Position numbers and translations under genes: made by a program. This document shows positions 49,425-56,987 of a stretch of DNA of 64,000 nucleotides, piece by piece. The stretch lies in NCBI GenBank assembly GCA_963813435.1, contig CAWEYY010000003.1, positions 806,001 through 870,000 on the forward strand. The letters are read 5' to 3'. The DNA comes from AC-32 sp963813435 (GTDB lineage: Bacteria > Actinomycetota > Thermoleophilia > Gaiellales > Gaiellaceae). A model generated the notes under the pieces. It was not told the DNA's origin and searched no databases. It was given only the letters and a program-made list of their open reading frames with translations. Numbering within the stretch: position 1 is the stretch's first letter; each line of letters starts with the position of its first letter.

Positions 49425-49613
49425 ATGTACGAACAGGAGATCCGCAACGAATACGCCAACAACCGGCTCGCGCAGCTGCATCGCGACCGGCACGAGCGGA
49501 CCGTCTCTCGCCGCCACGTGCGCCGTTCGATCGGGCTCCTGCTCATTCGCGTCGGTTGGCGGCTGGCACCGGAGCCGGCACCCCGTCGGAGGCCCGTCAG
49601 CTCTCGCGCATGA
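49425..49613 (+). CDS. small basic protein, function unknown
   Basis: 62 residues starting MYEQEIRNEYANNRLAQLHR, with a histidine/arginine-rich middle (DRHERTVSRRHVRRS), a short hydrophobic stretch (IGLLLIRVGWRLAP) and a Pro/Arg tail. GAGAGGGGG lies about eight bases before the ATG. It has a good promoter overlapped by the MarR operator, so it is likely real and regulated with the MarR gene. Comparable short proteins occur widely in actinobacteria, from memory. Confidence 0.6.
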   Translation: MYEQEIRNEYANNRLAQLHRDRHERTVSRRHVRRSIGLLLIRVGWRLAPEPAPRRRPVSSRA

Positions 49614-49893
49614 AGCCCTGACGGGCAGCAGACACAAGCGCGACCGCCTCTGGGAAGAGGACGCGCATCGCGTTGCGGAGGGCGAGCGCCTGTTCATCCG
49701 CTCCGCCGGTCGCGTTCACCTGCTGTAGGGCCGCCGCCGTCAGCTCGACGGCGGTGTTCAGGGTGAGCGTCGCGAACTGCTCGCGCTGGGCCTCCTGCAC
49801 CGACTCCGCCTGCTGCTCGGCGAACTCGCGCAGGCTGCGCATCAGATCCTCGGGATCGCCCCCGAGCGGAAAGCCGAAACCACTTCCTTCCAT
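49597..49893 (-). CDS. small hypothetical protein, mostly helical
   Basis: 98 residues. It has a glycine-rich start (MEGSGFGFPLGGDPEDLMRS) and then continuous amphipathic helix (LREFAEQQAESVQEAQREQF onward). It starts with ATG and lies ten bases downstream of the next unknown gene on the same strand, so the pair forms a small operon. The end overlaps the convergent small gene by 17 bases. Family not recognised. Confidence 0.6.
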   Translation of the reverse strand: MEGSGFGFPLGGDPEDLMRSLREFAEQQAESVQEAQREQFATLTLNTAVELTAAALQQVNATGGADEQALALRNAMRVLFPEAVALVSAARQGFMRES

Positions 49894-49903
49894 GGCTCGC
49901 AGC

Positions 49904-50323
49904 CTAGCGCAGCGGCCGCTTGTAGCGGCGCTCGACGTCGCGCACGAGCTCGTCGACGGTTCCGGTCGTCTGCTTCATGCCGTCGACGAACGCGGCCCGG
50001 TCTTCCGCCGATGCGGCGAGGCTGTCGAGCCCGGTCGGAGTGGCGACCCGCACCTGGTTGTCGTCCACCCCGGAGGCCTCTTCCGCCAGCTCCTGCAGCG
50101 CGGCGATCGAGACCGCGTTCCGCACGAGCGACCGGTCGTCCACCGGCTGGCCGTCCCCGTCGAGCACGAGCCAGCTCGTCTCGTCGCCCGCGCGGTAGGC
50201 GCAGAGGTAGACGCGGACGCCGCTACCGGGCTCGGCCGGGATGATCCCCGCGAGCTCCTCTCCCTCGTCGCTGTAGGCCACCGCTGCTTCTGCGATCCGC
50301 CGTAGCTCCCCGTCCAGCCCCAC
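49904..50323 (-). CDS. hypothetical protein
   Basis: 139 residues from a GTG at 50323. It has an N-terminal alpha/beta part with alternating strands (GVRVYLCAYRAGDETSWLVLD then GQPVDDRSLVRNAVSIAALQ) and a helical C-terminus ending KRPLR. No signal peptide, membrane segment or known catalytic motif. Transcribed together with the following 98-residue gene. Confidence 0.65.
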   Translation of the reverse strand: MGLDGELRRIAEAAVAYSDEGEELAGIIPAEPGSGVRVYLCAYRAGDETSWLVLDGDGQPVDDRSLVRNAVSIAALQELAEEASGVDDNQVRVATPTGLDSLAASAEDRAAFVDGMKQTTGTVDELVRDVERRYKRPLR

Positions 50324-50386
50324 GCGCCGAGCTTAGAGGCGAAGCATTCGAAGGGCCAAAGACTCGTGCTCACCGAGAAGCTGCGT

Positions 50387-50451
50387 GAGCCGCCCGCACG
50401 GGCCAAGCCCGCGCGGGCTCCTTGGTCGGCGCCGCCGAGTCGGCGCCTTAG
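50387..50451 (+). repeat. dispersed two-hairpin element, copy 4
   Basis: Hairpin A is GAGCC-CGC-CGGGC, loop CAA, GCCCG-GCG-GGCTC (50387-50420, with small bulges). After CTTGGTC comes hairpin B, GGCGCCG-CCGAGT-CGGCGCC (50428-50447), then TTAG. It ends ten bases before the GTG of the methyltransferase gene and fills the intergenic gap. Confidence 0.55.
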
Positions 50452-50460
50452 ACTCAAGAC

Positions 50461-51174
50461 GTGGCCGAGAGCGTCTCCGACCGGGCACGCGGGCTGTTCC
50501 GGCCGCTCGGCCCGACGTACGACCGGTACGCGCGGCTGCTCTCGTTCGGCCAGGATCCGCGCTGGCGACGGTTCCTCGTCTCGCGCCTGCCGATCGGGCC
50601 CGACGACGTGGTTCTCGACGTCGCGACCGGGACGGGCGCGGTCGCACTCGAGCTCGTCCGCCAGAAGGGCTGCTCGGTGGTCGGGCTCGACCAGAGCCCG
50701 GAGATGCTCGACGAGGCGCGCCGCCGGCTCCTGCTGTCGGCCGAGACGAAGCACGTGCGGCTGGTGGAAGCCTCCGCGCGAGAGCTTCCGTTCGAGGACG
50801 CGACCTTCGACGGGCTGACGAGCGCCTACCTCCTGCGCTACCTGGACGACCTCCCGGCCGGCCTCGGCGAGCTCGCCCGGGTGCTTCGGCCCGGCGCAAC
50901 GGCCGCACTGCTCGACTTCGGCGTCCCGCCTGGAGCGCTTCCGCGGCAGGCGTGGAACCTCTACGTCGACGTGGGACTGCCGGTGCTCGGACGCGCTATC
51001 TCGCCCGGCTGGCACGAGGTCGGGCGCTTTCTCGGTGGCAGCATCCGCGACTTCCACGACCGCTGGCCGCTGCCTTCGCTGCTCACCGCCTTCCGCGAAG
51101 CCGGCTTTGACGCGCCGAGCGCACGACGCCTCAGCCTCGGCGGCTGCGTGGTCGTCTGGGGGCGGCGGAGATGA
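50461..51174 (+). CDS. UbiE/MenG-like class I methyltransferase
   Basis: A 237-residue protein with the UbiE beginning (GLFRPLGPTYDRYARLLSFG near 11-30). The SAM motif is VLDVATGTGAVALEL near 50, then GLDQSPEMLDEAR, LPFEDATFDGLTSAYLLRYL and LARVLRPGATAALLDFG. It may methylate demethylmenaquinone, but the motif near 110 (TSAYLLRYL) differs from classical MenG and the C-terminus is divergent, so a related quinone or lipid substrate is possible. GTG start. It overlaps the next gene by four bases. Confidence 0.82.
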   Translation: MAESVSDRARGLFRPLGPTYDRYARLLSFGQDPRWRRFLVSRLPIGPDDVVLDVATGTGAVALELVRQKGCSVVGLDQSPEMLDEARRRLLLSAETKHVRLVEASARELPFEDATFDGLTSAYLLRYLDDLPAGLGELARVLRPGATAALLDFGVPPGALPRQAWNLYVDVGLPVLGRAISPGWHEVGRFLGGSIRDFHDRWPLPSLLTAFREAGFDAPSARRLSLGGCVVVWGRRR

Positions 51175-51899
51175 CCGAGGCCCGCCCGGCCTTCTACGCG
51201 CTCGCGCCAGGCGGCTGGCGCGACTACGTGACGTTGCTGCACGTGCCCTACACCGCGTGGCACCTCAGCTTCGTCGTGATCGGCGCCGGGCTCGCGGTCG
51301 ACTTCAGCTCGGGTCGGCTCGTCGCCGCGCTGCTCGCGTTCTTCCTCGCGCTCGGGATCGGCGCGCACGCGCTCGACGAGCTGCACGGGAGGCCCCTCGC
51401 CACGCGGATTCCCGACGGCGTGCTGCTCGTCCTGAGCATCGTCTCGGTCGCCGCTGCCGTCGCGATCGGGATCGCGGGCGCCCTCTCGTTCGATCCCTGG
51501 CTGCTCGTGTTCGTCGCGATCGGTGCGCTGCTCGTCCCCGCCTACAGCCTCGAGCTCTTCGGCGGCGCGGTTCACAACGACCTCGGCTTCGCGCTGGCCT
51601 GGGGCGCGTTCCCGCTGCTCACCGGCTACTTCGTCTGTGCCGAGACGATCACGTGGGTGGCGCTCCTGGCGGCCGGGTACGCAACGCTGACGAGCTATGC
51701 GCAGCGCGTCCTCTCGACCACGGTTCGCCACGGCCGGCGGCGGGTCGCCGCAGTCGCGGGCACGACCGAGCTGCGGGACGGCACCCGCGAGCCGATCACG
51801 CCCGACGTTCTCTACGGCAGCCAGGAGGCGGCGCTGCAGCTGCTGGCGGCGGCGAACGTCTGCCTCGCGCTCGCGCTGCTCGTGCTCAGGGTGACGTAG
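51171..51899 (+). CDS. multi-pass membrane protein, possibly UbiA-like
   Basis: A 242-residue protein with six or seven hydrophobic segments. An aspartate-containing loop, GAHALDELHGRPLATRIPDG near 64-83, sits where UbiA prenyltransferases carry their first NDxxDxxxD motif, and a second polar loop YAQRVLSTTVRHGRRRV comes late. Coupling to the UbiE-like methyltransferase (ATGA) suggests a role in quinone or polyprenyl metabolism. The UbiA assignment is inference; the canonical second aspartate motif is not obvious. Confidence 0.55.
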   Translation: MTEARPAFYALAPGGWRDYVTLLHVPYTAWHLSFVVIGAGLAVDFSSGRLVAALLAFFLALGIGAHALDELHGRPLATRIPDGVLLVLSIVSVAAAVAIGIAGALSFDPWLLVFVAIGALLVPAYSLELFGGAVHNDLGFALAWGAFPLLTGYFVCAETITWVALLAAGYATLTSYAQRVLSTTVRHGRRRVAAVAGTTELRDGTREPITPDVLYGSQEAALQLLAAANVCLALALLVLRVT

Positions 51900-51916
51900 T
51901 CCCCTACGATGCCTTC

Positions 51917-53197
51917 GTGCGAGCGGAGGTCGTGGAGATCGTCTTCGCGGGCGCCGTGCTGATCGGCTTCGGATCGGCCGCGGCCCTCGCCGCCGACCGG
52001 TGCCCGCGAAAGGTCATCTGGGCGCTCGGCGGGATCCTCGCCGCCTGTGCCGCGGGCGCCTGGGTTGTCTTCGCAATCGAGCCTCGGCGCGACGTTGCCG
52101 TGGCCGCCGCGGGCCTGACCGTCTGCGCGGCGTTCGAGCTCGGGCTGCTCGTGCTGCAGCGACTGCTCGAGCGCAGGCGCGACACGGAGACGCGCCTGGC
52201 CGAGGCCGAGGAGCGGCTCGACTCGGTGGTCCGTCGGGAGACCGAGACGCGCGCGCGCGAGCTCGAGCGAACGCTCGCGATGGCGCGTGCGGAATCGCTC
52301 TCAAGGCTCGTCGACGAGGAGCGGCGCCTGGCGGAGGAGCGTCGAGCCTTGGTCGGCGAGCGCGAACGCCACGCCGGCGCGGAGCTGAACGACGCGCTCA
52401 CGAAGGTCGATGAGCGCATTCGCCGCCGGTTGGCCGACTGGAAGGCAGACCTCGAGCGCATCGACAACGCCCTCACGGCCCAGCTCGCCGACCTCCAGCC
52501 GCGCCAGGAGCAGCTGATCGCCGACGCGGCCTCGCGCCTGACGCTGGAGACCGAGCGGCTCGACACCGCCGGCGAAGAGCAGCGCGCGCGGCTCGAGACC
52601 CTCGCCGCCGACTTCGACCGCGCCGCCCGCGATGCGGCCGAGCGGGCCAGCGGCGAGCTCGAGGCGCACGAGCGGGACCGCCGCCGTGCGCTCCACGAGG
52701 TCGCCGACCGACTACGCGACCGCGAGCGCGAGCTGCAGACCCGGATCCAGACCGAGGAGACGGACGCGACCCAGCGGATCCAGGCTGGCTTCGCAGATGT
52801 CGAGCGGCGCCAGCTCGCTCAGCTCAAGCGGATCGTCGAGCGGACCTCCGACAGCTTCTCCGAGGCGGTCGCGAAGCAGTTCTCGGAGGACATCAAGAAC
52901 GCGCGAGAGGACGCTGCCAAGCGGCTCGGCCGCGAGCTCGACAAGGCGGTCGCCTACTTCGCGCGGGAGGCCGAGACCGTGCTCGCAGAGAAGCTCGCCC
53001 GCGTCGCCGACGCCGGCGGCCAGCGGCTCGACCACAAGCTCGCGAGGGTCAGCTCGTCGCTCGAGCACGAGCAGCGCGAGCTGACCGCCGACCTCGAGCG
53101 CCGGATCCAGGAGGCCGAAGCCAGACTCCGCGCGAACGTGCAGGCCCTCCTGAACGAGGCTGAATCCCGCCTGGCTCCAACGTATCCGTCCACCTAA
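51917..53197 (+). CDS. membrane-anchored long coiled-coil protein
   Basis: A 426-residue protein with three N-terminal hydrophobic segments (residues 4-24, 33-52, 58-78). About 340 residues of almost continuous charged coiled coil (LERRRDTETRLAEAEERLDS onward) follow, with heptads rich in Glu, Arg, Leu and Ala. No enzymatic domain is visible. It could be a scaffold for cell-envelope or division proteins, akin to RmuC or DivIVA in style, but neither family motif is present. The GTG at 51917 precedes the first segment. Composition rather than homology supports the call. Confidence 0.7.
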   Translation: MRAEVVEIVFAGAVLIGFGSAAALAADRCPRKVIWALGGILAACAAGAWVVFAIEPRRDVAVAAAGLTVCAAFELGLLVLQRLLERRRDTETRLAEAEERLDSVVRRETETRARELERTLAMARAESLSRLVDEERRLAEERRALVGERERHAGAELNDALTKVDERIRRRLADWKADLERIDNALTAQLADLQPRQEQLIADAASRLTLETERLDTAGEEQRARLETLAADFDRAARDAAERASGELEAHERDRRRALHEVADRLRDRERELQTRIQTEETDATQRIQAGFADVERRQLAQLKRIVERTSDSFSEAVAKQFSEDIKNAREDAAKRLGRELDKAVAYFAREAETVLAEKLARVADAGGQRLDHKLARVSSSLEHEQRELTADLERRIQEAEARLRANVQALLNEAESRLAPTYPST

Positions 53198-53227
53198 CAA
53201 CCCCCAAACAAACTTTCCGCCGGCAGG

Positions 53228-53249
53228 GTTCGTCTTTGAAAGGACGAAC
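53228..53249 (+). terminator. hairpin between the coiled-coil gene and a small gene
   Basis: GTTCGTC (53228-53234) and GACGAAC (53243-53249) form a perfect 7-bp stem with the loop TTTGAAAG. It lies in a 66-base gap that is locally AT-richer (CAAACAAACTTT). It is either the terminator of the coiled-coil gene or the leader structure of the following gene. Confidence 0.4.
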
Positions 53250-53263
53250 TACCCCGGACGCCT

Positions 53264-53461
53264 ATGACACAGATCGCCGAGACACCCAGGGACGAACAGG
53301 CAAAGGTCGAGAGCTGGCGATTGCACGTGCTGATGGAGGCGGGCTACCCGCTCCATCTGGCGGAGAAGATCGCCCACTCGCACGCCGACCTTCACCACGC
53401 GGTCGACCTCGTCGTCGTCCACGGCTGCGAGCCCGAGATCGCGGCCGAGATCCTCCTTTAG
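53264..53461 (+). CDS. small conserved-looking protein, function unknown
   Basis: 65 residues from an ATG at 53264. Most of it is one compact helical unit: SWRLHVLMEAGYPLHLAEKI, then AHSHADLHHAVDLVVVHGCE and PEIAAEILL. The pattern is helix-turn-helix-like and conserved in style among actinobacterial small proteins, but I cannot assign a function. It lies 49 bases before xseA. Confidence 0.65.
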   Translation: MTQIAETPRDEQAKVESWRLHVLMEAGYPLHLAEKIAHSHADLHHAVDLVVVHGCEPEIAAEILL

Positions 53462-53510
53462 ACAGCCCGCCCAGGAACCCGCCCGCCGGCGCGTGGCATG
53501 CTGGCCGTCG

Positions 53511-54662
53511 ATGAAGGTCGAGGCCACCGACTACGGCGACCGCCGCGTCTATTCGGTTGGCGCGTTCAACCGCGGGATCGCGGCCTGGCTCGGCCGCCTG
53601 CCGACCGTGTGGGTCGAGGGCGAGGTGACTGAGCTTCGCCGCCAGGCGCGCTGGGCGAGCGTCTTCTTCACGCTCAAGGACCCTGCCGACGGCGCGTGCC
53701 TCGGCGTCTCGATGCCGCGCGGCCAGTTCGACGCGCTGCGGCTCGACCTCTCGGACGGTGACCGCGTCCACGCCTACGGGCGGCCCGAGCTTTACGAGGC
53801 GAGGGGCGAGTTCCGCCTGCGCGCCCTGTCGCTCGAGCGGTTCGGACTCGGCGAGCACCTGGCCGCCCTCGAGCGCCTGAAGCAGAAGCTCGCCGCCGAG
53901 GGGCTGTTCGCGCCGGAGCGCAAGCGCCCACTCCCGCTGCTTCCGCGCCGCATCGGGCTCGTAACCGGCAACGAGGCCGCCGCAAAGCGCGACGTGCTGA
54001 CGTCGATCCAGGCGCGCTTTCCGCCGGCCTCGGTGCTCGTCGCCGAGACGTACGTCCAGGGGCCGCGCGCCGCCGGTGCCGTGATCGAGACGCTGCGCGC
54101 GCTCTGGAGCGAACCGGGCGTGGACGTGATCGTGATCGCGCGCGGGGGCGGCAGCTTCGAGGACCTGCTCCCGTTCAGCGACGAGCGGCTCGTCCGCACG
54201 ATTGCGGAGAGCCCGGTTCCGGTGGTGACGGCCGTCGGGCACGAGCAGGACACGCCGCTCTGCGACCTCGTCGCCGACGCGCGCGCCTCGACGCCCAGCC
54301 TCGCGGCGCGGCTCGTCGTCCCCGACCTCGCCGACCTGCTGCAGCGGCTCGACCGGGTGCGGACCGGGCTCGAACGCGGCGCGCGAAGAGCGCTCGACCG
54401 CGAGCGCCGGCGGCTCGACCAGGCCCACGAGCGGCTCGGCCGGGCCCCGAAGCTGCTGCTCGAGCGGCGGCGGTCGCGCCTCGATCAGGCGGCAGGCAGG
54501 CTCCGCGCCCTCTCTCCGCGCGCGACGCTCGAGCGCGGCTACGCGATCGTCCGCGCCGGAGACCGAATCGTGCGCTCGGGAAGCGGGGTCGCAGTCGGCG
54601 AGCGCGTCGACGTCGAGCTGGCCGAGGGCGGCTTCGGCGCACGGGTGGAGGAGACGCGATGA
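53511..54662 (+). CDS. xseA: exodeoxyribonuclease VII large subunit
   Basis: A 383-residue XseA that degrades single-stranded DNA with XseB. The N-terminal OB-fold (VYSVGAFNRGIAAWLGRLPT, VWVEGEVTELRRQARWASVF, FTLKD) is followed by the catalytic domain with RIGLVTGNEAAAKRDVL near 147, VDVIVIARGGGSFEDLLPFS near 205 and VTAVGHEQDTPLCDLVADAR near 243. A long helical region for XseB binding and the C-terminal LERGYAIVRAGDRIVRSG complete it. The length is near the short end of the family. The ATG at 53511 is unambiguous. Confidence 0.95.
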   Translation: MKVEATDYGDRRVYSVGAFNRGIAAWLGRLPTVWVEGEVTELRRQARWASVFFTLKDPADGACLGVSMPRGQFDALRLDLSDGDRVHAYGRPELYEARGEFRLRALSLERFGLGEHLAALERLKQKLAAEGLFAPERKRPLPLLPRRIGLVTGNEAAAKRDVLTSIQARFPPASVLVAETYVQGPRAAGAVIETLRALWSEPGVDVIVIARGGGSFEDLLPFSDERLVRTIAESPVPVVTAVGHEQDTPLCDLVADARASTPSLAARLVVPDLADLLQRLDRVRTGLERGARRALDRERRRLDQAHERLGRAPKLLLERRRSRLDQAAGRLRALSPRATLERGYAIVRAGDRIVRSGSGVAVGERVDVELAEGGFGARVEETR

Positions 54663-54880
54663 GCGAGACGCCGCAACCGACCTTCGAGGAGGCCCAGCGC
54701 GAGCTCGAGGAGATCGTCCACCGGCTCGAGAGCGGCGAGGCTCCGCTCGACGAAGCGCTCACACTCTGGCAGCGCGGAGAGGAGCTCTACCGCCTCTGCC
54801 GTGAGCGCCTCGACGCGGCCGAGGGCAAGATCGAGGAGCTCGCGGGCCGGGTGGAGACTTCACGCCCCGAAAAACCATAG
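54659..54880 (+). CDS. xseB: exodeoxyribonuclease VII small subunit
   Basis: A 73-residue helical hairpin protein with the family signature FEEAQRELEEIVHRLESGEA then PLDEALTLWQRGEELYRLCR. Several XseB copies bind the helices of XseA. The ATG overlaps the xseA stop (ATGA), as usual. Seven to ten bases further is the start of a cyclic-nucleotide-binding gene, so the operon continues. Confidence 0.96.
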   Translation: MSETPQPTFEEAQRELEEIVHRLESGEAPLDEALTLWQRGEELYRLCRERLDAAEGKIEELAGRVETSRPEKP

Positions 54881-54889
54881 AATCCGGGC

Positions 54890-55300
54890 GTGACCGAAGC
54901 CCCGGTTGAGCTCCTGCAACGTGTCCCGCTCTTCGCCGATTTCGACAAGGGCGAGCTCAAGCGCCTGTCCAGCTCCTTCAAGCCGCGCACGTTCGGGCCC
55001 GGCGACGAGGTCACGACCGAGGGCAGGGCCGGCGCGGGCTTCTTCGTGATCGAGACGGGCGAGGCGACCATTTCCGTGCGCGGTCAGGAACGCGGGAAGT
55101 ACGGGCCCGGCGACTACTTCGGAGAGATCGCGCTGATCGACGAGGGCGCCCGCAGCGCGACCATCACGGCCAACACGGAGCTCGAGTGCTACGGGCTCAC
55201 GTCCTGGGAGTTCCGCCCGCTCGTCGAGTCGAACGCCTCGATCGCCTGGAAGCTGCTCGAGACGATGGCGAAGCGGCTGCGCACGGCCCAGCAGCACTGA
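54890..55300 (+). CDS. single-domain cyclic-nucleotide-binding (Crp/cNMP) protein
   Basis: A 136-residue protein made almost entirely of one cNMP-binding beta-roll: ELLQRVPLFADFDKGELKRL at the start, GDEVTTEGRAGAGFFVIETG, then GPGDYFGEIALIDEGARSAT, where the E of FGEIAL and the R of ARSAT are the residues that contact the phosphate and ribose in cAMP receptors. There is no DNA-binding domain. It begins with GTG ten bases after xseB. It is paralogous to the protein at 59660 and to the C-terminus of the MFS fusion at 58001. Confidence 0.88.
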   Translation: MTEAPVELLQRVPLFADFDKGELKRLSSSFKPRTFGPGDEVTTEGRAGAGFFVIETGEATISVRGQERGKYGPGDYFGEIALIDEGARSATITANTELECYGLTSWEFRPLVESNASIAWKLLETMAKRLRTAQQH

Positions 55301-55866
55301 GCACGGAGCTAACCGATGCCCAGCTCGTCGTGCGCTGTCGAGGCGGCGACGAGGCGGCCTGGAGCGCGCTCGTCGACAGGTTCTCGCGCTACGTGTACGC
55401 GATCACATCTCAGGCGTTCCGCTTGCCGGAGCACGACGCCGAGGATGTCTTCCAGGAGGTCTTCGCGCGCGTCTACGAGCGGATCGGGGACCTGCGCGAC
55501 GACGCGGCGGTGCGGCCGTGGATCGGCCAGCTGACGCGGCGGCTGTGCATCGACCGCATTCGCTCGGGATCGAGGGAGCAGCCGGCCGACGAGGATGCGT
55601 TCGCCGGAATGGCCGCCGATGACGTGATCACCCAGATCGAGATGGCCTTCGACGTCCACGAAGCGCTCGCCGGCCTGTCCGGCAACTGCCAGGAGATCCT
55701 CGACCGCTTCTTCGCCCGGGACGAGAGCTACCGCGTGATCGGCGAGGCGCTCGAGCTGCCCGCCGGCACGATCGCCAGCCGCATCTCGCGCTGCCTCGGG
55801 AAGCTCCGCGACACATTCGAGGGAAGAAACCTGCCCGATACCGCGTCCAGTGAGCAGGTGACGTGA
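55297..55866 (+). CDS. ECF-type RNA polymerase sigma factor
   Basis: A 189-residue sigma-70 family protein. Region 2 spans about 8-75 (DAQLVVRCRGGDEAAWSALV, YVYAITSQAFRLPEHDAEDV, FQEVFARVYERIGDL, WIGQLTRRLCIDRIR). Region 4 spans about 120-175 (LSGNCQEILDRFFARDESYR, VIGEALELPAGTIASRISRC). The only codon near the expected beginning is CTG at 55297, overlapping the previous stop by four bases; a GTG at 55330 would delete the first helix residues. The coupled cNMP gene before it suggests a signalling role. Confidence 0.88.
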   Translation: MSTELTDAQLVVRCRGGDEAAWSALVDRFSRYVYAITSQAFRLPEHDAEDVFQEVFARVYERIGDLRDDAAVRPWIGQLTRRLCIDRIRSGSREQPADEDAFAGMAADDVITQIEMAFDVHEALAGLSGNCQEILDRFFARDESYRVIGEALELPAGTIASRISRCLGKLRDTFEGRNLPDTASSEQVT

Positions 55867-56120
55867 TGAGCGCCCACTATGACATCGAGCATCTCGCCCG
55901 CCTGATCGGGATGCTTCCGCCTCCGCCGGACGCCTGGGTACGCGCCGCTCGAGAGCTGCCGCAAGCCCGCCGCGAGCTCGACGGGATCGTCGCACGCGCC
56001 GAGGCCGACGCGGAGTTCCGTGCGGCGCTCATCACGGACCTCGAGACCGCGCTGCTCGCCGAGGGCGTCGAACCGACGCGCCCGCTGCTCGACGAGCTCC
56101 GCCGCCGCGTCGCCGACTGA
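55866..56120 (+). CDS. small protein coupled to the sigma factor, function unknown
   Basis: 84 residues, mostly helical: MSAHYDIEHLARLIGMLPPP, PDAWVRAARELPQARRELDG, then IVARAEADAEFRAALITDLE. The ATG overlaps the sigma factor stop (TGATG). Position suggests a sigma partner such as an anti-sigma factor, but there is no zinc-binding HxxxCxxC motif and no membrane segment, so that is only a guess. The subtilase gene begins 21 bases later. Confidence 0.65.
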   Translation: MSAHYDIEHLARLIGMLPPPPDAWVRAARELPQARRELDGIVARAEADAEFRAALITDLETALLAEGVEPTRPLLDELRRRVAD

Positions 56121-56141
56121 GCAAGCCGTACGATCTGGCGC

Positions 56142-56987
56142 ATGGCGACGCAGGAGCCCGCCCGGAGCCACGGGGAAACGCTTCCCGCCTGGAGCCTGCC
56201 CGCCGACGCGGGCGCCCAGATCTCGATCGGCGTCGACTGGCCCGAGCGAGTCACTCGCGAATGGGCGTGGGGCGGCTCCACCGGCAAGGGCATGCGGGTC
56301 TGCATCCTCGACAGCGGCGTCGAGTCCGACCATCCGCAGGTGGGCGCAATCGAAGGCGCGGTCTCGGTGAGCGTCGACGACGAGGGCGAGACGCACATTG
56401 CCGAGGACGGCGAGGGCGACCTCTGCGGCCACGGCACCGCCTGCGCGGGGATCGTCCGCGCGCTCGCGCCCGATTGCAGCCTGTACAGCGTCCGTGTGCT
56501 CGGCGCAGGGTTCAAGGGCAGCGGCCACATCCTGCTCGGCGGCCTGCGCTGGGCGGTCGACGAGGGGTTCGACGTGATCAACATGAGCCTCTCGACGACG
56601 AAGCGACAGTTCGCAGCGCTCCTGCACGAGCTCGCCGACAGCGCCTACTTCCGCCGCACGCTGCTCGTTGCGTCCGCGCACAACATGCCCGTCGAGAGCT
56701 ACCCGTGGCGCTTCTCCTCGGTGATCTCGGTCGGCAGCCACGAGGAGCCCGACCCGCTCACGTTCTTCTACAACCCGAACCCGCCAGTCGAGTTCTTCGC
56801 GCGAGGAGTGGGTGTCGAGATTGCGTGGCTCGGAGGAGGCACAATCCGCTCCAGCGGAAACAGCTTCGCGACCCCGCACATGGCCGGCATCTGCGCACTC
56901 ATCCTCGCCAAGCACCCGGAGCTGACGCCGTTCCAGCTCAAGAGCGTCCTCTACCTGACCGCCAACAACGTGGGCGGTGGAAAGTGA
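56142..56987 (+). CDS. subtilisin-like (S8) serine protease without signal peptide
   Basis: A 281-residue subtilase with the full catalytic triad: D57 in MRVCILDSGV, H97 in LCGHGTACAGI, and S241 in SSGNSFATPHMAG. The oxyanion-side asparagine falls within VASAHNMPVESYP. It lacks both a signal peptide and the I9 propeptide, so it should act in the cytoplasm and may be a processing or regulatory protease. It starts with ATG. Its stop overlaps the GAF gene start (GTGA), and it follows the sigma-factor pair in the same operon. Confidence 0.9.
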   Translation: MATQEPARSHGETLPAWSLPADAGAQISIGVDWPERVTREWAWGGSTGKGMRVCILDSGVESDHPQVGAIEGAVSVSVDDEGETHIAEDGEGDLCGHGTACAGIVRALAPDCSLYSVRVLGAGFKGSGHILLGGLRWAVDEGFDVINMSLSTTKRQFAALLHELADSAYFRRTLLVASAHNMPVESYPWRFSSVISVGSHEEPDPLTFFYNPNPPVEFFARGVGVEIAWLGGGTIRSSGNSFATPHMAGICALILAKHPELTPFQLKSVLYLTANNVGGGK

